The notes under the pieces were generated by a model. That model did no database searches, was not told the origin of the DNA, and saw only the letters and a list, made by a program, of their open reading frames with translations. Shown piece by piece: positions 1-5,274 of a stretch of 6,855 bases of DNA (its first letter is position 1; each line of letters opens with the position of its first letter). The DNA lies in contig JASMFO010000001.1 of assembly GCA_030751755.1 (NCBI GenBank), positions 1 through 6,855 of the forward strand, read 5' to 3'. The translations under genes were made by a program, and so were the position numbers. The DNA is from Candidatus Woesearchaeota archaeon. GTDB lineage: Archaea; Nanobdellota; Nanobdellia; Woesearchaeales; GW2011-AR4.

Positions 1-9
1 TTTACAAAA

Positions 10-17
10 AGAGGTGG
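10..17 (+). promoter_or_regulatory. Shine-Dalgarno site deciding a TTG start
   Basis: AGAGGTGG lies 5 bases before the TTG at 23 and overlaps the alternative GTG start at 14. Its GAGGTG core is complementary to the 16S 3' end, so TTG is the more likely initiation codon of the small membrane protein. Confidence 0.6.
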
Positions 18-22
18 TAAAA

Positions 23-217
23 TTGCCTTTGGGCGTTCAAGAAGTTACACTGGCGGTGATTGTAGGCACTTTAGCAGCAATAGTATACTCTTTGAGAGTT
101 CTTGTTCTTATGGAAAGGAGGATTGCAAGGATAGAATCACACATAGAACGGGCTGTTAACAAGGTAGCGAAAGAAGAATCCAGAATCGAAAAAGCTTTGA
201 AGAAGAAAAAGAAATAA
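23..217 (+). CDS. Small single-pass membrane protein with basic coiled-coil tail
   Basis: No known function recognised. From a TTG start at 23 the protein has 64 residues. A hydrophobic segment at about residues 8-30 looks like one transmembrane helix. A charged helix with heptad-like Ile/Val spacing (I34, I37, I41, V45, V48, I55, L59) follows, and the protein ends in five or more lysines. A frame start at GTG 14 is possible, but that codon lies inside the sequence AGAGGTGG (10-17), which reads as an SD about 5 bases before the TTG, so TTG is preferred. The topology suggests a membrane-anchored helix facing the cytoplasm. The gene may belong to a longer operon starting outside the window. It ends 12 bases before the convergent hjc stop. 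I judge it real because of the SD and the sensible protein composition; the role is unknown. Confidence 0.72.
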   Translation: MPLGVQEVTLAVIVGTLAAIVYSLRVLVLMERRIARIESHIERAVNKVAKEESRIEKALKKKKK

Positions 218-229
218 CTTTATTTATTT

Positions 230-622
230 TTATTTGCTTACCAGTTCTTCAAATAACAACCCCATACTTTTAATACTCTCCTTATCAATAACAAAACTTT
301 TAGCTGTTTCTGTGATATCTGCTAAAGAAATAAAAAACCATTCATGCCCTTTAAATTTTATTGCAATCCAAGATTCTGCACCGAATATATCCGCAAATTG
401 TTTTAGTTGTTTCACCTCTTCTTTTGGTAAGTATTTATTTTTTTCTATACAGGTTTTGCATTCAATTGCCAATTTTCTAAGTTTATTGGAAGCCAGGACA
501 TCCGCAGATGGATACTTCATAGACCCAGAGCCAGCAATTCTAACTGCAGACCACCCACTGGTGGCCCAGAATTTATGAATCAGATCCCTCTCTGCATTTA
601 TCCCTTTTGATTTAAGTGAAAT
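230..622 (-). CDS. hjc: Holliday junction resolvase Hjc, probable ATT start
   Basis: Archaeal Hjc cleaves four-way DNA junctions as a dimer during recombination and fork repair. Read from 622, the protein has 130 residues, the usual family length. The nuclease motif is complete: E11 in KGINAERDL, a GSGS segment at about 31-34, D41 in YPSADVLA, and E54-x-K56 in LAIECK. The conserved C-terminal half includes YLPKEEV and WIAIKFKG. The spacing E11/D41/E54/K56 matches that of crenarchaeal Hjc as remembered. The first ATG in frame (520) would remove E11, so it cannot be the true start. Between the upstream stop (635-637) and E11 there is no ATG, GTG or TTG. The best candidate is ATT at 622-620, placed 6 bases after the SD AGGGAG (629-634). 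It lies 12 bases downstream of rnz in the same frame and is probably co-transcribed with it. Confidence 0.93.
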   Translation of the reverse strand: MSLKSKGINAERDLIHKFWATSGWSAVRIAGSGSMKYPSADVLASNKLRKLAIECKTCIEKNKYLPKEEVKQLKQFADIFGAESWIAIKFKGHEWFFISLADITETAKSFVIDKESIKSMGLLFEELVSK

Positions 623-628
623 TGTAAT

Positions 629-634
629 CTCCCT
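629..634 (-). promoter_or_regulatory. Shine-Dalgarno site for hjc
   Basis: On the minus strand AGGGAG directly follows the rnz stop codon and ends 6 bases before ATT 622-620. Its placement supports reinitiation at the non-canonical ATT rather than at any downstream methionine. Confidence 0.6.
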
Positions 635-1525
635 TTACAAATTAATTTTCATAAAATCTTTTGCACACAAAACATTACCAAAACAATTTCTTGCATCTTC
701 CTCAAGCTCACGAGTGTTTTTATATCTTGCGCTGAAATGAGTCAAAACAAGTTTTTTTACGTTGCTTCTATTCGCAAGCTCTGCCGCTTGTTTTGCAGTC
801 ATATGACTATGTTCTTCCCCTTTGTTTTCCAAATTTGAGGCATAAGTAGCCTCACATACCAACAAATCGGAATTTTTAGCCAACTTATCAGCACCCTTAC
901 ATGGAACAGTATCGCTGATAATAGTTATTCTCTTTCCCTTCACCACATTTGTCGCTTTGTCAACACCCACTTTCTTGCCTTCCCATATAATACTTTTGCC
1001 TTCCTGCAATTTACCCAATAATGGCCCCTCAGGAATCCCAAGTTTCTTTACAAATCTCAGATTTATCTTTCTTTTACCTTTTTCTACGATATTGTAGCCC
1101 AGCGTTTCAATATTGTGGTTTAAATGTTCTGCCTCCAGAACAAGAGTCCTATCTTCAAAAAAATTTCCTTTTTTAACTTCATAAACACAAATATCAATCC
1201 TTCTGTCAAACAAAAAAACCCCGAACATCTTTTCCATAAACTTTTTTGTCCCAACAGGCCCGTAAATATTCAACGTTTTTTCATACCCAGAAGCACTCAT
1301 GCTTTGAATCAATCCAGGAATCCCTAAAACATGGTCGCCATGCCAATGACTTATCAAAATTTTAGTAATTTTTGTTAACTTTATCCCCGCAACCTTCAAC
1401 TGCCTTTGAGTTCCTTCCCCACAATCAATAAGAATACCCTCAGAGCCGTAGATAATTAAAACACCACTTTGGTTTCTCTCCTTTGTCGGCACCATTGAAG
1501 AAGTGCCTAAAAATAGTATTTGCAT
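635..1525 (-). CDS. rnz: Ribonuclease Z (tRNA 3' endonuclease)
   Basis: RNase Z is a zinc-dependent metallo-beta-lactamase-fold endonuclease that removes 3' trailers from tRNA precursors. The 296-residue length is normal for the short form. Visible motifs are the N-terminal GTSSMVPT, the zinc motif H60-W-H62-G-D64-H65, H137 in HLNHNIETLGY, the family segment LGIPEGPLLGKL (about 162-173) near the flexible arm region, the bridging aspartate D205 in ISDTVPC, the CEAT segment at 224-227, HSHMTAKQAA (239-248) and H263 in LTHFSARY. All expected metal ligands are present, so the enzyme should be active. ATG 1525-1523 is preceded by AAGGTAG (1533-1539) at 7 bases spacing. hjc follows 12 bases downstream. 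Across the divergent promoter region lies endA, another tRNA-processing enzyme. Confidence 0.97.
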   Translation of the reverse strand: MQILFLGTSSMVPTKERNQSGVLIIYGSEGILIDCGEGTQRQLKVAGIKLTKITKILISHWHGDHVLGIPGLIQSMSASGYEKTLNIYGPVGTKKFMEKMFGVFLFDRRIDICVYEVKKGNFFEDRTLVLEAEHLNHNIETLGYNIVEKGKRKINLRFVKKLGIPEGPLLGKLQEGKSIIWEGKKVGVDKATNVVKGKRITIISDTVPCKGADKLAKNSDLLVCEATYASNLENKGEEHSHMTAKQAAELANRSNVKKLVLTHFSARYKNTRELEEDARNCFGNVLCAKDFMKINL

Positions 1526-1550
1526 TTTAAAACTACCTTAGTAATCAATA

Positions 1551-1560
1551 CTTAAATATA
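1551..1560 (-). promoter_or_regulatory. Candidate TATA box for rnz-hjc
   Basis: The minus strand reads TATATTTAAG here, about 30 bases before the rnz ATG. A start site 26 bases away would give an almost leaderless transcript and would leave the AAGGTAG SD untranscribed. Either this box is used without that SD, or a second AT-rich box near 1571-1582 drives a leadered transcript. The sequence cannot decide between these. Confidence 0.4.
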
Positions 1561-1637
1561 ACCCTTTCCCTTTACAATTTAATAATTTTTGCTATATTGA
1601 AATCAACGAATGGCACCGTTAAAAAAAAACAATAACA

Positions 1638-1645
1638 TTTTTAAG
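1638..1645 (+). promoter_or_regulatory. Candidate TATA box for endA
   Basis: TTTTTAAG is centred about 33 bases before the endA ATG, which would place transcription start near 1667 with a leader of about 8 bases. No SD is visible before the ATG, which fits a short-leader or leaderless message. The region is generally AT-rich, so the assignment is tentative. Confidence 0.35.
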
Positions 1646-1674
1646 CACCACAATAAAACACTCAATAAATAAAA

Positions 1675-2250
1675 ATGACAAAAACCGAGAAGAAAATAGA
1701 AAGCAAAGAAAAAGAAGAAAAAAAACAAAAAATAAAATCAGAGTTTATTGGAGACAAAGTTTTGACAGAAGTTTCAGATGCTTCGAAGGAATTATATGAT
1801 CAAAGTAGATATGGAACCTTGCTTGACAATGGAAGGCTGCAACTTTCCCTTACAGAAGCCCTTTACCTTATGGAAAGAAATACCATTGAAGTCTACAAAA
1901 ACAAAAACAAAAAAATAAATTTTGAAGAACTTTCCAAAAAAGCAAAAAAAATGGAGCCGAACTTCTGGGTGAGATTTTGTGTATTTAAGGATATAAGAAA
2001 TAGGGGCTATATCATAAAAACAGCATTGAAGTTTGGAGCAGACTTTAGGGTATATGACCGCGGCGTAAAGCCAGGAGAAGACCATGCAAAGTGGATAGTT
2101 TACCCTGTTTATGAGAGTTCGACCCTGACTTGGTACGAGTTTGCAGCTAAAAATCGGGTTGCGCACTCAACAAGGAAGCGATTACTTCTGGGTGTAGTAG
2201 ATGACGAAAATTCGGTTTCCTATTGGGAAGTAAGGTGGATGCGTCCTTAA
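1675..2250 (+). CDS. endA: tRNA-splicing endonuclease, homotetramer type
   Basis: EndA cuts introns from precursor tRNAs at bulge-helix-bulge motifs, leaving 2',3'-cyclic phosphate ends. The protein has 191 residues. After a lysine/glutamate-rich N-terminal extension (about residues 1-21) come an N-terminal domain (about 24-93, including GRLQLSLTEALYLMER) and the catalytic domain with Y127 in FRVYDRG, H137 in GEDHAKW and K168 in STRKRLLLG. The spacing Tyr+10+31 equals that of the Methanocaldococcus enzyme (Y115, H125, K156, from memory), so the triad is intact. One catalytic domain of this length points to the alpha-4 form rather than the fused alpha-2 or the heteromeric form. The gene stands alone, diverging from rnz, and the next gene has its own TATA box. 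Confidence 0.97.
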   Translation: MTKTEKKIESKEKEEKKQKIKSEFIGDKVLTEVSDASKELYDQSRYGTLLDNGRLQLSLTEALYLMERNTIEVYKNKNKKINFEELSKKAKKMEPNFWVRFCVFKDIRNRGYIIKTALKFGADFRVYDRGVKPGEDHAKWIVYPVYESSTLTWYEFAAKNRVAHSTRKRLLLGVVDDENSVSYWEVRWMRP

Positions 2251-2258
2251 CACAAAAA

Positions 2259-2266
2259 ATATATAA
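2259..2266 (+). promoter_or_regulatory. TATA box of the wHTH-fen1-trm5 operon
   Basis: ATATATAA is centred about 26-27 bases before the ATG at 2290. Transcription would therefore begin at or next to the start codon. There is no SD in the 20 bases before the ATG. This is the standard archaeal leaderless layout. Confidence 0.65.
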
Positions 2267-2289
2267 TAAACAAACTCTAGCTCTTTCTT

Positions 2290-3192
2290 ATGGAAGTGAA
2301 CGAAAGAATATTGGGCATCGTTAAAGAAAAAGGACCGCTTTTGCCAGTCCAGGTCGCAAAAGAGATAAATGATAATATATTGATGACTTCTGCAAGGCTT
2401 TCTGAATTATTAACATCAAAATACATAAAAATATCAAATCTTAAAGTAGGAGGCTCCCCCTTATACTACTTCCCAGGGCAGGAAAACAAACTACAAAATT
2501 TTGTAGATAATTTAAATGGAATGGAGAGAAAGGCATATGGATTACTGCTACAAAACAAAGTTTTGAGAGATTATACCCAGGAACCTGCTATAAGGGTAGC
2601 ATTAAGACAAATTAAAGATTTTACAGTTCCATTACAAGTAAACTATAAGAACACAATAGAAATATTTTGGAAGTGGTACCTAACCAATAATAAAGAAGCA
2701 GAATCATTAATAAACAATATACTATCTAAAAAAGAAAATATAATACCTGCTAAAACACAACCCCTAAAAGAAGAAGCAACAACTAAAAAAATATTGGACA
2801 AACCGAAAGAGGAGTCAGATAAAGAACCAAACATAGAATCAAAAAAAGACACAATTAAAAGACCAGTAAAAACAGCAGATAAGAGTCTCTTTTTGAAAAA
2901 TACCTATGATTTCTTTGATAAAAACAGAATAAATATTGAACTAACAAAAGAAATAAAGAAAAATATAGAAGTTGATTTTATTGTAAAATTACAAACTCAA
3001 ATAGGAAATGTAAGGTATTTCTGCAAAACAAAAAACAAGAAAAAAATCAATGAAGGAGACTTAAGTTCTGCTTTATTAAACGCACAATCAAAAGGACTGC
3101 CCCTTTTATTTTTAACTATAGGAAAATTATCTAAAAAATCAAAGGAAAAACTAAACACAGATTTTAGGAATATAGTTTACAGGGAGATATAA
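2290..3192 (+). CDS. Winged-helix protein with possible nuclease-like C-terminal domain
   Basis: I do not recognise a named family. The 300-residue protein has three parts. Residues about 1-62 look like a winged helix-turn-helix: helices around VAKEINDN and TSARLSELLTSKYIK, then a beta wing LKVGGSPLYYFPG. A middle helical region (about 65-145) leads into a Lys/Glu-rich, probably disordered linker (about 147-198). The C-terminal domain (about 200-300) has an alternating pattern VDFIVKL, VRYFCKTK, KINEGDLSSAL and LPLLFLTIG. This resembles the core of restriction-endonuclease-like folds, with D229 and K246/K248 as candidate active-site residues. The acidic residue expected before the lysine is not obvious (C245 or T247 instead), so it may be a nucleic-acid-binding relative without activity. 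It is translated just ahead of fen1 (1-base gap), which suggests a DNA replication or repair role. CDS certain; function inferred. Confidence 0.85.
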   Translation: MEVNERILGIVKEKGPLLPVQVAKEINDNILMTSARLSELLTSKYIKISNLKVGGSPLYYFPGQENKLQNFVDNLNGMERKAYGLLLQNKVLRDYTQEPAIRVALRQIKDFTVPLQVNYKNTIEIFWKWYLTNNKEAESLINNILSKKENIIPAKTQPLKEEATTKKILDKPKEESDKEPNIESKKDTIKRPVKTADKSLFLKNTYDFFDKNRINIELTKEIKKNIEVDFIVKLQTQIGNVRYFCKTKNKKKINEGDLSSALLNAQSKGLPLLFLTIGKLSKKSKEKLNTDFRNIVYREI

Positions 3193-3193
3193 A

Positions 3194-4225
3194 ATGGGAG
3201 TTGCATTTAAAGACTTAATAGTATCAAAAGAGATACAATTAGAAGACTTAAAAGAAAAAATAATAGTTCTGGATGCTTATAATGTGTTGTACCAATTTAT
3301 AACTACAATAAGAGGAATGGATGGAACACTTCTTATGGATTCAAAAGGGAACACAACTTCACATTTAGTTGGTCTATTTTCAAGAACTACAAGTTTGATG
3401 CAACGCGGCTTAAAACTGGCCTTCGTATTTGATGGAAAGCCGCCAGATTTAAAGCAAAAAGAAAAAGAAAAAAGAAACGCTTTAAAATTAGAATCTGAGA
3501 AAAGATATTTAGAAGCCAAAAAAAAAGATGATAAGGAAGAAATGAGAAAATATGCTTCTAGGACTTCTAGATTAAGTGAGAGCATGATAGAGGAATCAAA
3601 AAAGCTTGTTTCTTTGCTTGGGATTCCTGTCGTGCAAGCCCCTTCAGAAGGAGAAGCCCAGGCAGCCCATATGGTAAAAGAAAATAAAGGCTTTGCAGTA
3701 GGATCTCAAGATTTTGATTCACTGATTCATGGAGCAACGAAACTAGCCAGAAACCTATCCATATCAGGAAAAAGAAAAAAAAACAGGGGGGCGACATACG
3801 ATACAATAAAACCAGAAATAATAGATCTCTCAGAAAACCTTAATAACTTGGGGATAGACACAGACCAGCTAATAGCATTAGCAATGATAATAGGCACAGA
3901 TTACAATCCAGGCGGAATAAAAGGTATAGGTCCAAAAAATGCCTTAAAATTAGTCAAACAACACAAATCAGATTTTGATTCTTTGTTTAAGGAAATAAAA
4001 TGGAACGACCACTTTGAATTTGAATGGACAGAGGTTTACTACCTAATAAAAAAAATACCAACAACAGACAAATACAAATTAAAATGGGAAGATATAAATG
4101 ACGAAAAAATAAATAATTTGCTTGTAGATGAGCATGATTTTTCTGGTCAACGTGTTACAAATACACTAGAAAAGCTAAAAAGAGAATCCACACAAAGACA
4201 ACAAAAGTCATTAGGAGAGTTCTAG
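3194..4225 (+). CDS. fen: Flap endonuclease 1
   Basis: FEN1 removes 5' flaps during Okazaki fragment maturation and long-patch repair, working with PCNA. The length of 343 residues is normal for the archaeal family. All metal ligands are visible: D27 in LDAYN, D80 in VFDGKPP, E152 and E154 in PSEGEAQAA, D173 and D175 in GSQDFDSL, and D236 in IGTDYNPGG, which is followed by the helix-hairpin-helix GIKGIGPKNALKL. The N-terminal Met-Gly-Val and the charged helical arch (about 86-130) fit the family. The C-terminus QKSLGEF (337-343) is a PCNA-interacting box ending on its first aromatic residue. An SD, AGGGAGAT (3181-3188), lies inside the end of the preceding gene, and the gap to that gene is one base, indicating translational coupling. 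The Trm5-like gene follows with the same spacing. Confidence 0.98.
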   Translation: MGVAFKDLIVSKEIQLEDLKEKIIVLDAYNVLYQFITTIRGMDGTLLMDSKGNTTSHLVGLFSRTTSLMQRGLKLAFVFDGKPPDLKQKEKEKRNALKLESEKRYLEAKKKDDKEEMRKYASRTSRLSESMIEESKKLVSLLGIPVVQAPSEGEAQAAHMVKENKGFAVGSQDFDSLIHGATKLARNLSISGKRKKNRGATYDTIKPEIIDLSENLNNLGIDTDQLIALAMIIGTDYNPGGIKGIGPKNALKLVKQHKSDFDSLFKEIKWNDHFEFEWTEVYYLIKKIPTTDKYKLKWEDINDEKINNLLVDEHDFSGQRVTNTLEKLKRESTQRQQKSLGEF

Positions 4226-4226
4226 A

Positions 4227-5060
4227 ATGTCAAATAAGCTGAAGGATATACTAAGAAAAAAACTGACAAAAAAAGAATTAGCCTTAGTCCCATCATCATA
4301 CAATATGGTGGGCAGCATTATAATTTTCTCAGACTTTCCGAAACAACTGTCAAAAAAAGAAAAAATCATAGGAAAGGAAATAGTGAAGAATTTTAACAAC
4401 ATTAAATCTGTTTTTAAGAAAACAAAAAAATATTCCGGGAAATTCAGAACCCCAAAACTAAAACTATTAGCTGGAGAAAGCAACAAAGAAACAGAATATA
4501 AAGAAAACAACGTAAGTTTAAAATTAAATGTAGAAAAAGTTTATTTTTCCCCTAGACTAAGTGAGGAAAGAAAAAGAATATTCAAGCAAATAAAAAATAA
4601 TGAAGAAATATTAGTCATGTTTTCCGGGATATCTGTATATCCAATAACTATTGCAAAAAATACAAATGCAAAAGAAATTTACGGAATAGAGATCAACCCA
4701 ATTGCACACAAATACGCATTAGAAAATTTAAAATTAAACAAGGTTAAAGACAAAATAAAACTATGCTTTGGCGATGTAAAAAGAATATTGCCAAAAATAA
4801 ATAAAAAATTTGATAGAATAATAATGCCATTGCCTAAGGGAGCAAAACATTTTCTTAATTTAGCCTTAAATAAAATAAAGAAAAACAAAATAATCCATTT
4901 CTATGCTTTTTCTAAAGAAAAGGACAACAATAAAATAATCGAAATTATTAATAAAGAATGCAAAAAAAACAAAAAACAATGTAAGATTCTAAATATTGTA
5001 AAATGCGGCCAGTTTTCGCCAAGAGTTTTTAGAATTTGTGTGGATTTTAAAGTAAAATAA
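4227..5060 (+). CDS. Trm5/TYW2-family tRNA methyltransferase lacking domain D1
   Basis: The protein resembles archaeal Trm5 (Met-10+ family), which uses S-adenosylmethionine to make m1G37 next to the tRNA anticodon. It has 277 residues. It starts directly in the D2-like domain (VPSSYNMVGSI at 21-31, IIGKEIVKNF at 47-56, GKFRTPKLKLLAGE at 71-84). The signature VYFSPRLSEER (105-115) follows, carrying the catalytic-type R110. The Rossmann domain has motif I LVMFSGISVYPI (129-140), acidic E155 in GIEINP, D183 in FGDV, and the MPLPKGAKHFL segment (200-210). The N-terminal D1 domain of about 70 residues found in longer Trm5 enzymes is missing, and motif I has valine where an aspartate is common. 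m1G37 formation is most likely, but wyosine-pathway activity (Taw2 or Taw22 type) cannot be excluded. The SD AGGAG (4213-4217) lies in the end of fen1; the gap to fen1 is one base. Confidence 0.87.
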   Translation: MSNKLKDILRKKLTKKELALVPSSYNMVGSIIIFSDFPKQLSKKEKIIGKEIVKNFNNIKSVFKKTKKYSGKFRTPKLKLLAGESNKETEYKENNVSLKLNVEKVYFSPRLSEERKRIFKQIKNNEEILVMFSGISVYPITIAKNTNAKEIYGIEINPIAHKYALENLKLNKVKDKIKLCFGDVKRILPKINKKFDRIIMPLPKGAKHFLNLALNKIKKNKIIHFYAFSKEKDNNKIIEIINKECKKNKKQCKILNIVKCGQFSPRVFRICVDFKVK

Positions 5061-5065
5061 TAAGA

Positions 5066-5074
5066 TTTATAAAA
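5066..5074 (+). promoter_or_regulatory. TATA box of the small RNA
   Basis: TTTATAAAA is centred about 25 bases before 5094, where the perfect terminal stem of the RNA begins. It lies just after the methyltransferase stop codon and serves no protein gene, so it marks an independent non-coding transcription unit. Confidence 0.65.
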
Positions 5075-5093
5075 TAATAAATATTATTCTAAT

Positions 5094-5160
5094 GTGTGCG
5101 ATGAGTTGGTGAACACCCTAGGACGAAAGGATGACTGACGGAAGTAACTGACGAGCACAC
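5094..5160 (+). ncRNA. Candidate C/D-box-like, kink-turn-containing small RNA
   Basis: The 67-base segment is closed by a perfect 6-bp stem, GTGTGC (5094-5099) with GCACAC (5155-5160). Box C-like GCGATGA is at 5098-5104, box C'-like AGGATGA at 5128-5134, and box D CTGA at 5148-5151. The two GATGA motifs are 30 bases apart. A 13-base guide-like spacer separates C' from D. Box D' is not clear; the 5117-5126 area is degenerate. This layout matches archaeal C/D guide RNAs, which direct 2'-O-methylation through L7Ae, Nop5 and fibrillarin. The same bases can alternatively form a Kt-7-like kink-turn. A TATA box lies 26 bases upstream and a T-rich stretch follows, so the unit is probably transcribed on its own. 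There is no match to a named RNA family that I can recall. The strand follows from motif order, promoter and T-tract. Confidence 0.68.
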
Positions 5161-5168
5161 TTCTTTTT
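5161..5168 (+). terminator. T-rich end of the small RNA
   Basis: TTCTTTTT begins immediately after the terminal stem of the candidate RNA. Archaeal RNA polymerase stops at such T-runs without needing a hairpin, so the RNA 3' end is expected near here. Confidence 0.55.
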
Positions 5169-5220
5169 AAGAACTATCCAAACAGACACAGATTGCAGAA
5201 ATACAAATTCTTTCTGGGGC

Positions 5221-5262
5221 ACAAAAATAGTAGTGCGATTTTTTAGTGAATCGCAAATTTTT
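5221..5262. terminator. Hairpin with T-runs on both sides, between convergent units
   Basis: TGCGATT (5234-5240) and AATCGCA (5249-5255) form a perfect 7-bp stem with an 8-base loop. On the plus strand it is followed by ATTTTT; on the minus strand by CTACTATTTTT. It lies about 20-40 bases beyond the PAN stop codon and faces the small RNA from the other side. It probably ends PAN transcription and may also catch read-through from the plus strand. Confidence 0.6.
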
Positions 5263-5274
5263 GACCGTTAGGCT

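Noticed and set aside
635..637. RNase Z and Hjc lie in the same frame separated by one TAA, so a read-through fusion seemed possible.
   Set aside because: An SD directly after the stop and a family-typical Hjc N-terminus beginning at ATT explain separate translation better; nothing indicates stop-codon recoding.
1605..1620. AACG/CGTT mini-hairpin followed by nine A residues in the rnz-endA divergent region.
   Set aside because: A 4-bp stem with an 8-base loop is expected by chance. The A-run would only resemble a terminator on the minus strand, where it precedes the hairpin instead of following it.
3277..3806. Open frames on the minus strand inside fen1, some with hydrophobic translations.
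   Set aside because: They are complements of the lysine-rich coding strand, lack SD or TATA signals and lie wholly inside a well-supported gene.
5094..5160. Hammerhead ribozyme: CTGACGAG at 5148-5155 and CGAAA at 5124-5128 look like its conserved core.
   Set aside because: The two pieces are not joined by a stem II in the required order, GTGTGC is followed by GATG rather than GAAA, and there is no cleavage site flanked by stems I and III.
5191..5223. H/ACA-like element: CAGAAA/TTTCTG hairpin followed by ACA at 5221-5223.
   Set aside because: The stem is short with a 9-base AT-rich loop. No pseudouridylation pocket or kink-turn is visible and no promoter precedes it.
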